Of a stretch of DNA of 64,000 nt, positions 44,495 through 50,728 are shown piece by piece; the stretch's first letter is position 1, and every line of letters begins with the position of its first letter. The DNA comes from a virus, in IMG/VR virus record IMGVR_UViG_3300027749_000062, positions 40,242 through 104,241 of that record. One strand, written 5' to 3'. The notes under the pieces were generated by a model. The model saw only the letters and a list, made by a program, of their open reading frames with translations. It made no database searches and had not been told where the DNA came from. The translations under genes were made by a program, and so were the position numbers.

Positions 44495-44938
44495 TTAGAA
44501 ACTAAATTTAACGCCAGCAGTAATACGGCTACCGTTTTCTGCAACAACCCGGTCTTGACCAGCTTGGTAACTGTAATCAAGTCCTGCTGTAACTGACTTG
44601 GTAATTGGCATACGAGCACCAATACCAGCAGAAGCGGCATAACCATCATAAGCTGAACCTGATTGGCTATCGATAAAAAGAAGACCAAATTTAGCATCAA
44701 TTGATACAGGTCCCATTTTTGATACCTCTACACTATTAACCAAACTGTAAGAGTCAGCGGATGTAGAACGATTGAATCCTGCGGTTAGGTTATAACCATG
44801 TACGGTTTCACCAACTGATACACCCCAAACATTTTGTGTTGAGCTAAGATTGGTGCCATCATTGATACCAACTTCTAAAGCCTGTGCGCTTGCAAATACA
44901 CCCATAAGGGATGCGATAAGTACGAGTTTTTTAATCAA
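44495..44938 (-). CDS. Outer-membrane beta-barrel-like secreted protein
   Basis: 147 residues beginning with TTG (44938) at 7 bases from AGGAG; no ATG is available that keeps the signal peptide. Residues 1-20 (MIKKLVLIASLMGVFASAQA) are a classical signal peptide with cleavage after AQA. The mature part alternates polar and hydrophobic residues (GYNLTAGFNRS, SIDAKFGLLFID, ASAGIGARMPI, SVTAGLDYSYQ) and ends GVKFSF with a terminal Phe, the usual recognition signal for outer-membrane barrel insertion. About six to eight strands. It lies behind the tmRNA promoter and may be co-transcribed with it. Possible roles are receptor masking or host-surface change; not proven. Confidence 0.75.
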   Translation of the reverse strand: MIKKLVLIASLMGVFASAQALEVGINDGTNLSSTQNVWGVSVGETVHGYNLTAGFNRSTSADSYSLVNSVEVSKMGPVSIDAKFGLLFIDSQSGSAYDGYAASAGIGARMPITKSVTAGLDYSYQAGQDRVVAENGSRITAGVKFSF

Positions 44939-44964
44939 AATTTTCTCCTATTGTTGAACAAATT

Positions 44965-45270
44965 GCCGACTGATTGGATAATAAGGACAGTCGGCGAAAC
45001 CTCAGCTTAGCTTAAGCAGCTAGGCGATATGCGGAGTCGTTTGCATTTACGTTTTTTGCTTGATTAACGGTCATCGCCTACCGTGCTGTCCACTCTGTTA
45101 CTTGTTGCCCTGTCGAAACTATGCACCCCCATCAAAAACGCACCAAAGGACTTGAACCTTATTTCTAGAATAGTACCATACAACCAGAGCGACTGGCAGA
45201 TGCGTTTTTGGTGGAGGTGGGGGGATTCGCACCCCCGTCCAGAACACTTTTCTCTTTGCTTCATACAGCA
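44965..45270 (-). ncRNA. ssrA: Circularly permuted (two-piece) tmRNA
   Basis: Read on the minus strand, the acceptor piece comes first: T-arm GGGGG-TGCGAAT-CCCCC (45236-45220), acceptor strand CACCTCC, A, and an encoded CCA ending at 45209. A 78-base intervening segment follows (45208-45131), then the coding piece begins GGGGGTGCATAGTTTCGACA (45130), the hallmark of tmRNA 5' ends. Its GGGGGTG pairs with CACCTCC over 7 bp. The tag frame is at 45044-45012: ANDSAYRLAA then TAA, preceded by an A-rich stretch as in E. coli (ANDENYALAA). ACAGC (45089-45085) can pair with GCTGT (45269-45265) as part of helix 2. A hairpin GCCGACTG/CAGTCGGC (44995-44965) closes the 3' side. This order (acceptor before coding half) is that of permuted tmRNAs of alphaproteobacteria, cyanobacteria and some betaproteobacteria. 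Exact outer ends are uncertain. Confidence 0.88.
45131..45208 (-). other. tRNA-like intervening segment of the permuted tmRNA
   Basis: The segment joining CCA to the 5' of the coding piece folds with a terminal AAAAACGCA/TGCGTTTTT helix. Inside, ACGCATC pairs with GGTGCGT (7 bp, one GU), CCAG-TCGCT-CTGG resembles a D-arm, and AAGG-TTCAAGT-CCTT is a near-canonical T-arm. The distance between the D- and T-like arms (22) is what a tRNA would have, but no proper anticodon stem can be formed. Presumably removed during maturation. Confidence 0.5.
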
Positions 45271-45277
45271 ATAAAAT

Positions 45278-45368
45278 ACACACTTAGGGAGATTCTCACT
45301 CCCGTACCCACAAAGTGGGAACTTAGTCTAATTGCACAGCTGAGCCATGTCCCAGTTCATAAGTGTGT
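45278..45368 (-). ncRNA. tRNA-like structured leader before the tmRNA
   Basis: The first bases downstream of the promoter fold as ACACACTTA / TAAGTGTGT (9 bp; arms 45368-45360 and 45286-45278) with a 5-bp, 7-nt-loop hairpin GGGAG-TGAGAAT-CTCCC directly against the 3' arm, exactly where a tRNA has its T-arm, and a CCCAC-TTT-GTGGG hairpin before it that would fit a long variable arm. The 5' half does not give a convincing D-arm or anticodon. It may be a degenerate class II tRNA or a domain of the pre-tmRNA. Confidence 0.45.
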
Positions 45369-45377
45369 TAATTATAT

Positions 45378-45406
45378 ATTGTATCACAGGATTAGAGACT
45401 TGTCAA
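45378..45406 (-). promoter_or_regulatory. Promoter of the tmRNA transcript
   Basis: TTGACA-N17-TACAAT on the minus strand; start of RNA expected near 45371, just before the tRNA-like leader. The -35 lies in an imperfect dyad (AGAGGCTTGACAAGTCTCT), which also follows the stop of the cupin-like gene at 45419 by 6 bases and could act as its terminator. Confidence 0.75.
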
Positions 45407-45418
45407 GCCTCTCATAAT

Positions 45419-45691
45419 TTAAGTGTTTTCGAATATATTTACAAAAACTGTTCCGTCTTCCAGTGCTTCTATTTCATGCCATTCGTTTGCTGCAAGATTA
45501 ATTGGTTTTGAAAACTTATTGATAATTTTTTCACGACCTTCTTTGCGTAGGATGCAACTACCTGCATTGCATATTGTAGCGTGAGCGAATGTGTGTTCAT
45601 GTTTTGGTAATCCTTCATTCATGTTGGCGTGGTAAACATTGAAAGATGCGCCGGCATAATCAAATTGATGAATAGGATTAACAACAATCAT
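45419..45691 (-). CDS. Small cupin-like protein
   Basis: 90 residues. HANMNEGLPKHEHTFAHATI followed by GSCILRKEGREKI and LAANEWHEIEALEDGTVFVN is the shape of a single cupin barrel: His residues in the first motif (H-x-H in KHEH) and the Glu/His of the second (NEWHEIE). Many phages carry such short cupins near fibre-tip genes. Its ATG overlaps the preceding gene by 4 bases (ATGA). Metal binding and ligand are unknown. Confidence 0.6.
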   Translation of the reverse strand: MIVVNPIHQFDYAGASFNVYHANMNEGLPKHEHTFAHATICNAGSCILRKEGREKIINKFSKPINLAANEWHEIEALEDGTVFVNIFENT

Positions 45692-45909
45692 AAATCTTCT
45701 AGACCTTGTATTACTGGACCTGTAGTAACAGGAGTTCTTTTAATTCTATTTTCAGAAGTATTAAAATACCACCAATCGGCCATAACATCATCTTCACATT
45801 CCAACCAATATGTTGGTTCTGCTGGTGTCCAAGATTTTGTATCACATACATCTGCAATTCGATAACCATTTTCTACAAGTTCGTTTGGACATACTAATGC
45901 ATATTTCAT
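45688..45909 (-). CDS. Small phage protein of the adhesin module
   Basis: 73 residues, MKYALVCPNELVENGYRIAD, then VCDTKSWTPAEPTYWLECED and WWYFNTSENRIKRTP. Trp/Tyr-rich and compact. In many environmental T4-like phages a protein with the same start follows glycine-rich or fibre-tip genes, where it may help assembly of the tip. It sits between the glycine-rich adhesin and the cupin-like gene and shares their late promoter. Confidence 0.6.
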   Translation of the reverse strand: MKYALVCPNELVENGYRIADVCDTKSWTPAEPTYWLECEDDVMADWWYFNTSENRIKRTPVTTGPVIQGLEDL

Positions 45910-45922
45910 TTAAATGCTCCTT

Positions 45923-46546
45923 TTAATACTCAATAATTACATAACCAGCTGTACCGGAATTATTAGGATAGTAACCTGTTCCAGCTTGACCAAGACCTCT
46001 ATCATCAACACTCAAATTAGTTAAAGAATAACCAGGAGTTGTAAAGCCTGTTGCTGTACCATTCGCAGCTGCGGCCGGTTGTGAAGGTGAAGTTCCGCCT
46101 GCAGCACCAGCACCGCCGCCGGTACATTGAATTGTGCTGATTGATTGTGTTCCAGAAGATATTGAAGAAGTAGTTCCAGCATTTCCAGGACTACCAGGAT
46201 TTCTACCGCTTTGGACGCCGAGGCCTCCGGCACCAGCTGTTCCAACAACTATAGTTAATGTTAAACCTGGTGTTAGTCCAGTAATCCATTGAATTCCCTG
46301 TGCTCCGTATCCACCATAACCTCCAATAACATCAATGTATCCACAACCTGAAGGATATCGTCCATTGCCACCGGCGCCGCCACCTCCACTAACTACCCTA
46401 GCTTTTAATGATGTAATTCCAGTGGGTATAGTAAATGTGCCGTTAGCACTAAAATATTGTGCTCGAGGTCCCACATAAGAAGAAGCAGTATTTTGTGTAC
46501 TATTATCTCCAAATGTTATTAAACCATTTCCTAATGATGTTGCCAT
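45923..46546 (-). CDS. Glycine-rich tail adhesin (gp38-like)
   Basis: 207 residues. The N-terminus (MATSLGNGLITFGDNSTQNT) is a fibre-attachment type segment; residues about 28-207 contain repeated Gly blocks (VVSGGGGAGGNGRYPSG, IGGYGGYGAQG, GTAGAGGLGVQSG, TGGGAGAAGG) and end GTAGYVIIEY. Polyglycine sandwiches of this sort form the receptor-binding tip in T-even gp38 and in many fibre-tip proteins. First gene after TATAAATA at 46574-46581 and so a late virion gene, far from the other fibre genes. Confidence 0.75.
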   Translation of the reverse strand: MATSLGNGLITFGDNSTQNTASSYVGPRAQYFSANGTFTIPTGITSLKARVVSGGGGAGGNGRYPSGCGYIDVIGGYGGYGAQGIQWITGLTPGLTLTIVVGTAGAGGLGVQSGRNPGSPGNAGTTSSISSGTQSISTIQCTGGGAGAAGGTSPSQPAAAANGTATGFTTPGYSLTNLSVDDRGLGQAGTGYYPNNSGTAGYVIIEY

Positions 46547-46573
46547 TGTTTTCCCCTTTTTTTTCTTACCACC

Positions 46574-46581
46574 TATTTATA
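46574..46581 (-). promoter_or_regulatory. Late promoter TATAAATA for the adhesin module
   Basis: Exact TATAAATA on the minus strand, 28 bases before the adhesin ATG; it overlaps the stop codon of the upstream nuclease gene (46577). The best late-promoter candidate in the window. Confidence 0.7.
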
Positions 46582-47239
46582 AGGTTGTTTTATAGAATTC
46601 AATCGCTTTTACTAATCCCTCAATGTGGTCTTCTGTCTTTTCAACAAACACCAATGGTTCAGAACCATCTACGGCCATCAAGGTTACAATCTGGTCGACA
46701 GGTGTACCAATCATTTCTTCTAACATCAATGCATATGCAGTTTCTTGCCAAAAGTAAGACATAATCTTATCTCTTGTTTTGATTCGGCTACTGGTTTTAA
46801 AGTCAATAATGGACAGTTTATTATCCCAATGTGCAATCAAATCAACACGCCCAGCAACACCAAGTTTCTTGGAAAACAATGTACACTCTTGATACCAAAT
46901 ATCAGATACATTCGCATCTATGATTGGTTTAAGACTCTTGAACATTTCCAATGCATCAGGCATGGCTTTCTTTGAATACTCTGAGTTATTGTTTAGATAT
47001 GCTTCACAGAGGCTATGCACATTCGTACCACGGCCAGATGCTTTACGCGAGATTTTATTAGCTTCTTCTTCACCAACACGTTTACGCCACGCAAGTATGT
47101 CAGCTTTACTCATCGCACCTAAAACGGTGGTAATGGAAGGCAATCTTGTACCATCAGCCAACTGATAGTATCTTTTACCATCAGGAAAAGTAGTAGATTG
47201 TAAATCTTGTAAAGATTCAGGTGGGCAGTAGTTAAACAT
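46577..47239 (-). CDS. PD-(D/E)XK family nuclease
   Basis: 220 residues. LPSITTVLGAMSKADILAWR, then a GRGTNVHSLCE motif (69-79, the His/Glu helix) and the catalytic core GVAGRVDLIAHWDNKLSIID, with D133, D146 and K148 (DFKT). This is the RecB-like/Cas4-like exonuclease family often found beside PhoH in T4-like phages. The Gln of WQETAY completes the usual QxxxY-type motif. Probably acts in recombination or DNA degradation. One-base overlap with phoH. Confidence 0.8.
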   Translation of the reverse strand: MFNYCPPESLQDLQSTTFPDGKRYYQLADGTRLPSITTVLGAMSKADILAWRKRVGEEEANKISRKASGRGTNVHSLCEAYLNNNSEYSKKAMPDALEMFKSLKPIIDANVSDIWYQECTLFSKKLGVAGRVDLIAHWDNKLSIIDFKTSSRIKTRDKIMSYFWQETAYALMLEEMIGTPVDQIVTLMAVDGSEPLVFVEKTEDHIEGLVKAIEFYKTTL

Positions 47240-48003
47240 TATATTCCTAATTTATCGCAGGCAACAATCCATGATTTAACCAAACTGCTGCGAACAATGT
47301 CTTCTGGTGTAAATCCAATTTCAGTAAACTCATTCATATGTCTTGCAACATTCAAAAACTCTGCAAGGCCTGATATATCATTCCTACTCTTAATTAAGTC
47401 ATTCTGTTTCAAGTCACCAACAAAGATAATCTTAGAACGGTGACCAACACGGGAAATAACCGAGCTCAATTCGTGAAATGTCATCGACTGACATTCATCT
47501 ACAATAATGATAGAGTTGTCAATAGAGATGCCACGAATAGCTGTAGTGGAAATAAATCTAGCGTAACCTTGTTCCTTCAATCTATCCCACGCATCGGAAC
47601 GACCAAAAAGTGTCTCACATATTTCTTTGTAAGGCACTTCATAAATCTCCATCTTTTCATCTAGTGTACCTGGAACAAAACCTTGGTCTCTTACCTGTAC
47701 AGCAGAACGAACAACCACAATATGTGTAAATGGATTGTCTTTGTTTAGAACTTCTTCAATTGCACGATACAATGCTAAAAATGTTTTACCGACACCTGGT
47801 GATCCTAATAGGCCAATAAAGTAATCACCTGTTTTATATGCGTCAAAGAACTTTTGTTGATTTTGTGTTAGTGCTTCAAATGTTTTTAAATGGTCTAATT
47901 TTATTTTTAAAGAGTTTGAAACGGGTAGGTGTCTGTGTATTACCTCATCACCTTCAATCGAATCATCACGTTTTTGTATTGCTGTTTTTCTATTGCTTGC
48001 CAT
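47239..48003 (-). CDS. phoH: PhoH-like ATPase
   Basis: 254 residues. After a short N-terminal extension comes the PhoH core: Walker A GSPGVGKT (67-74), the RSAVQVRDQGFVPGTLDEKM signature, Walker B IIIVDECQSMT, and KIIFVGDLKQND. PhoH proteins are helicase-like P-loop ATPases of uncertain role, perhaps in RNA metabolism, and are common in marine and freshwater phages. Here no phosphate-regulation site is seen. Confidence 0.92.
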   Translation of the reverse strand: MASNRKTAIQKRDDSIEGDEVIHRHLPVSNSLKIKLDHLKTFEALTQNQQKFFDAYKTGDYFIGLLGSPGVGKTFLALYRAIEEVLNKDNPFTHIVVVRSAVQVRDQGFVPGTLDEKMEIYEVPYKEICETLFGRSDAWDRLKEQGYARFISTTAIRGISIDNSIIIVDECQSMTFHELSSVISRVGHRSKIIFVGDLKQNDLIKSRNDISGLAEFLNVARHMNEFTEIGFTPEDIVRSSLVKSWIVACDKLGI

Positions 48004-48029
48004 GAAACATCCTTGTTGTTGTTGCGGGA

Positions 48030-48185
48030 TTATTTGGAGGTTTTTGTTTTTGCAAATTCCTTCTTTAGTAAAGCAGCTACTTTGGTTTGTGAGACTTTCT
48101 TGGCTGGTGCTTGATGTTTTTGTGGCTGTTTGTAATAGCCAGTACCAAGAAGTGCAGGAATGCGATAAGGACGATTAATTACCAT
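48030..48185 (-). CDS. Small basic protein (51 aa)
   Basis: Short frame: MVINRPYRIPALLGTGYYKQ followed by a Lys/Ala/Pro-rich end (KKVSQTKVAALLKKEFAKTK). Its ATG overlaps the stop of the 92-residue gene (ATGGTAA), and it fills the space before phoH. Seven of its last 15 residues are basic, so nucleic-acid contact is possible. Accepted because the overlap and spacing fit the operon. Confidence 0.6.
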   Translation of the reverse strand: MVINRPYRIPALLGTGYYKQPQKHQAPAKKVSQTKVAALLKKEFAKTKTSK

Positions 48186-48457
48186 TCTCTAGGCAACTTT
48201 GTTTTATGACCTGACATTGTGTTTCCTGGAATGGATTCTTTCATGCGTTGAATGACACCACGCTCAAAGGCCATATGAGCTTGACCGATACCGGGAACAG
48301 ACATACGAGCACCATCTGACATAATTGGAAGATTGTGTGCTGTGTGATAGCGTTCAAGGTGTGGATTGTTTTGAGTAAACGAATCTAATTCCGCAATTCT
48401 CATACGGTGTTCTTCTACTTCGTTTGTATCTTTATTTAAGAAATCATAGCTGGGCAT
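48179..48457 (-). CDS. Conserved small phage protein
   Basis: 92 residues. MPSYDFLNKDTNEVEEHRMR, IAELDSFTQNNPHLERYH and the end SIPGNTMSGHKTKLPREW are typical of a family seen in T4-like environmental phages. The opening (MPxYDF + a later HLERYH) recalls FmdB-type zinc-ribbon proteins, but the cysteines are absent. Preceded by repeat copy A with a late promoter 64 bases upstream. Confidence 0.65.
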   Translation of the reverse strand: MPSYDFLNKDTNEVEEHRMRIAELDSFTQNNPHLERYHTAHNLPIMSDGARMSVPGIGQAHMAFERGVIQRMKESIPGNTMSGHKTKLPREW

Positions 48458-48470
48458 TATACCATCCTAG

Positions 48471-48529
48471 AACATTACGAGAGTTAATCTTACCACGCCA
48501 TGAGGCTAGGTGCGTCTTATTATTTATAT
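48471..48529 (-). repeat. Direct repeat copy A: orphan gene 3' end plus late promoter
   Basis: 59 bp that match 49139-49197 at 57 positions. On the minus strand it begins ATATAAATAATAAGACG, containing TATAAATA (48521-48528), and can still be translated as ...NKTHLASWRGKINSRNVLGWYNAQL-stop, running into the start of the 92-residue gene. It is therefore the old end of the gene whose intact copy is at 49115-49666. Confidence 0.85.
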
Positions 48530-48545
48530 TCAAGTCCTGTTAGTC

Positions 48546-49115
48546 TTATGTTAATTTCTCTACATAGCTAAGCCAACCTGTTGTGATATACTTATGTTGT
48601 GTCGGTGATTTGATTCCTCTGTGTGTATGTGTCCAATCGGCCGGCCATATTAATGTCAATCCTTTTTTAGGTTTAGTAATTAATTTTTGATGATAAAATT
48701 CAGTTCCACCTTCATCGGTAACATCATTCAAATATGTCATAAAAGCCAAATGTCTATCAGAATTTGGCATAGTTCTTTCTGAGTGCCAAACAGCATATGA
48801 ACTTCCGGGTTTGTAATGTTGTATGTTTATTGTTTCTATGAGAGAGATGGGATTGTACCAATTACAAACTTGATATTTTTCAATATACTTGTTCAAACAT
48901 TTTTGTAATTCTACTGTATATCTAAAAAAAACTTCGCCGCAAGAATTAAGAGATACCTCAGTAGTATCTTTAACCTCTTTGTTAATTATATTATGTCCAA
49001 AAACTCCAATGTGTTTAATTGGACTAATGTTATATGCTTCTATTATTTCATCACACAAATTCAAATCGTCAATATATGTTTGATGTATAAAAGACTCATA
49101 AGGTATATTTGACAT
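48546..49115 (-). CDS. 2-oxoglutarate/Fe(II) oxygenase
   Basis: 189 residues from the ATG at 49115, which overlaps the preceding stop (TAATG); a TTG 18 bases upstream is less likely. Residues 95-185 show the dioxygenase barrel: INIQHYKPGSSYAVWHSE (H111, E113 as H-x-E), LAFMTYLNDVTDEGGTEFYH, LTLIWPADWTHTHRG (distal His163 or 165) and KYITTGWLSY (basic residue for 2-oxoglutarate). Phage members of this family hydroxylate unknown targets. It lies between two copies of a 59-bp repeat and looks like an inserted gene. Confidence 0.85.
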   Translation of the reverse strand: MSNIPYESFIHQTYIDDLNLCDEIIEAYNISPIKHIGVFGHNIINKEVKDTTEVSLNSCGEVFFRYTVELQKCLNKYIEKYQVCNWYNPISLIETINIQHYKPGSSYAVWHSERTMPNSDRHLAFMTYLNDVTDEGGTEFYHQKLITKPKKGLTLIWPADWTHTHRGIKSPTQHKYITTGWLSYVEKLT

Positions 49116-49666
49116 TATATTGTTTGAAACCAATTCGGAACATTACGGGAATTAATCTTACCACGCCATGAGGCTAGGTGCGTCTTATTATTTATATAGT
49201 AATTGTGATATGATGCCATAGAATCACCTGGAATTTTTACTTCATCAGGCATTGCAGGTGTGGGACCTGTAAAATCACCTTTTGGTATATTATTTGGTAT
49301 CATTTTAAGGTCGGGTATCAATCTAGCACAAGCATGGATTTTGCCATAACGATATGTGAATTCTTTAAGGAGTTCGCACCACAAAGTATACAACCACACA
49401 TAGTTTTTATCTGATTGTCGAGACCAGATTGCGGATGGATGATTCTGCATAGTAGGTTTCATAAGACGAGTTTCACGCTCATCAGGCAATCGCCATGCTT
49501 TGATTGACCTATTGTTTGCTGTTAATCTACGATATTCTTCGCCGTCAAGTACACGGTGAGATGTAGATAACAACTGAGCATATTCAATAACCATTTTGCA
49601 AACATGTTTATCAACGTGCATTTCTGCACAAATTTTTGGATCGTTGTCGAGGTAAAAGATATTCAT
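49115..49666 (-). CDS. Conserved phage protein with DKHV/NHPS motifs
   Basis: 183 residues. Characteristic motifs: MNIFYLDNDPKICAEMHVDK, HVCKMVIEYAQLLSTSHRVL, MQNHPSAIWSRQSDKNYVWL, FTYRYGKIHA and PAMPDEVKIPGDSMASYHNY, ending WRGKINSRNVPNWF. A well-conserved family in phages of many hosts, His/Asp-rich and enzyme-like, but without a proven function that I know. Its last 20 codons lie in repeat copy B. Overlaps the upstream membrane gene by ATGA. Confidence 0.75.
   Translation of the reverse strand: MNIFYLDNDPKICAEMHVDKHVCKMVIEYAQLLSTSHRVLDGEEYRRLTANNRSIKAWRLPDERETRLMKPTMQNHPSAIWSRQSDKNYVWLYTLWCELLKEFTYRYGKIHACARLIPDLKMIPNNIPKGDFTGPTPAMPDEVKIPGDSMASYHNYYINNKTHLASWRGKINSRNVPNWFQTI
49139..49197 (-). 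repeat. Direct repeat copy B: 3' end of the 183-residue gene
   Basis: Second copy of the 59-bp repeat, here within the coding region (NNKTHLASWRGKINSRNV). It contains the exact late motif TATAAATA (49189-49196), 74 bases before the oxygenase ATG; copy A has the same motif 64 bases before the next gene. Confidence 0.85.
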
Positions 49667-49938
49667 AATATCATTCTTAATAGTCCGATAGAGTCGATGG
49701 TGACCAATAGGAAATAATTAGCAAGCATACCAAAGGAACGCCGAGTATAAGCGCACCCAGCGTATATAAGACAACCTGTAATCCAGATTGGGTACATGAT
49801 AAGAAGGGGAGGATTAGGCACGGTGAGGGCCATAGTGATAGCACAACCAACAGATAAAGCCCAAGCAAGGATCTCAAAATAAAAACGTACTCTATTGCTT
49901 TCGTAATCATTACTAATCCATTTTAAAATATTACTCAT
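49663..49938 (-). CDS. Small inner-membrane protein
   Basis: 91 residues from the ATG at 49938 (MSNILKWISNDYESNRVRFY), overlapping the MazG stop by 8 bases. Three hydrophobic stretches: FEILAWALSVGCAITMAL, LLIMYPIWITGCLIYAGCAY and MLANYFLLVTIDSIGL. Such small three-helix proteins are common in T4-like environmental phages; transporter-like or membrane-remodelling roles are only guesses. A second frame here (49677-49910) is a shadow. Confidence 0.65.
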   Translation of the reverse strand: MSNILKWISNDYESNRVRFYFEILAWALSVGCAITMALTVPNPPLLIMYPIWITGCLIYAGCAYTRRSFGMLANYFLLVTIDSIGLLRMIL

Positions 49939-50203
49939 CAAATACTGTAGACCATTTTTTAAGTTTGTGAATTTTGTTTTCTTGTGCTTCAAGCACCTTG
50001 ACAGGATTAATAATTTTCAAATCATAACAAATGTAAACCATAGCCATCAGGTCACCAATTTCTTCTTCTAGGTGTTCACGATTAGTTTTATTTGTGTTTG
50101 GCTTGATGTTATCGAGGCCAAACCTAAAACACTTACTAATCGCTTGTATCACCTCTGCACATTCTTCTTGTGCAATTAACAATACTTCGCGGTTATTATC
50201 CAT
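49931..50203 (-). CDS. mazG: MazG-like nucleotide pyrophosphohydrolase
   Basis: 90 residues. LIAQEECAEVIQAISKCFRF and HLEEEIGDLMAMVYICYDL supply the EExxE and ExxD metal sites of the all-alpha NTP pyrophosphatase fold. Phage MazG proteins cut dNTPs or host alarmones. One-base overlap with the next gene upstream. Confidence 0.82.
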   Translation of the reverse strand: MDNNREVLLIAQEECAEVIQAISKCFRFGLDNIKPNTNKTNREHLEEEIGDLMAMVYICYDLKIINPVKVLEAQENKIHKLKKWSTVFDE

Positions 50204-50517
50204 TATTCAAGACCAGCAGTAGTATTACCCATAGTTACTTTCGGTGGGCGGCCTGGACCACGGCGTTCTTCTTGCGGTTGCATTCTTTGAATTCGTGTTG
50301 CAATGTCTTCAGGTGTTACTGTCTGCAATGCAAATTGTTGGAACATTGTATAAGAATCTGTAACCTTCATAGAGTTTTTACCACCAACTGCCGCAGCATC
50401 AGGGAAAAACAGATTACAACCACCTTCACGCAGCGGTGCAATTTCTAGAATTGAATCTAGATTGATAATTACTTTGGTGTTTTTTTCAACAGAAAATACT
50501 TCGATAAATGTGCTCAT
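50203..50517 (-). CDS. Small phage protein with C-terminal AT-hook-like motif
   Basis: 104 residues. A beta-rich start (MSTFIEVFSVEKNTKVIINL, DSILEIAPLREGGCNLFF) leads to a basic segment RRGPGRPPKV that matches the AT-hook core (GRP flanked by Arg/Lys) near residue 90. A DNA-associated role in an AT-rich genome is plausible. First gene of the MazG pair; a short gene with its own promoter lies upstream. Confidence 0.6.
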   Translation of the reverse strand: MSTFIEVFSVEKNTKVIINLDSILEIAPLREGGCNLFFPDAAAVGGKNSMKVTDSYTMFQQFALQTVTPEDIATRIQRMQPQEERRGPGRPPKVTMGNTTAGLE

Positions 50518-50548
50518 AATATTCTTTCAAGTTAGTTGTGGGTTGTAT

Positions 50549-50728
50549 TTATTCGTCTTTGCCCTTAGCATTTACACCCATCTGTTGTCGTTCGGATGTT
50601 GAAGCAATGTATTGAGCTTGAATCATATTTTGTTTAAATGCGTTGCGTTGTTCTTTATTCACAAATGGCAATAGCGCAATCATAGTTTTGTTTCTTTTAG
50701 ATAGTTTAAAAGTGGAAGGGGTTTTCAT
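50549..50728 (-). CDS. Small basic protein (59 aa)
   Basis: MKTPSTFKLSKRNKTMIALL, then FVNKEQRNAFKQNMIQAQYI and a hydrophilic end. Its ATG lies inside the last 23 bases of the preceding gene in another frame, and an internal promoter (50758-50786) would start RNA about 23 bases before it. Basic, helical; conserved-looking but of unknown function. Confidence 0.65.
   Translation of the reverse strand: MKTPSTFKLSKRNKTMIALLPFVNKEQRNAFKQNMIQAQYIASTSERQQMGVNAKGKDE

Noticed and set aside
44965-44995. Hairpin as a plain terminator after the tmRNA
   Set aside because: It has an 8-bp GC-rich stem but only AATTTGTT follows; it could equally be a pseudoknot or processing stem of the tmRNA, so it is included in that feature.
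45131-45208. A suppressor tRNA with CUA anticodon
   Set aside because: TTCTAGA could be an anticodon loop, but no stem forms around it and the T-arm would overlap.
46459-46764. 101-codon plus-strand frame
   Set aside because: It is antisense to the adhesin start, the late promoter and the nuclease end; no ribosome site.
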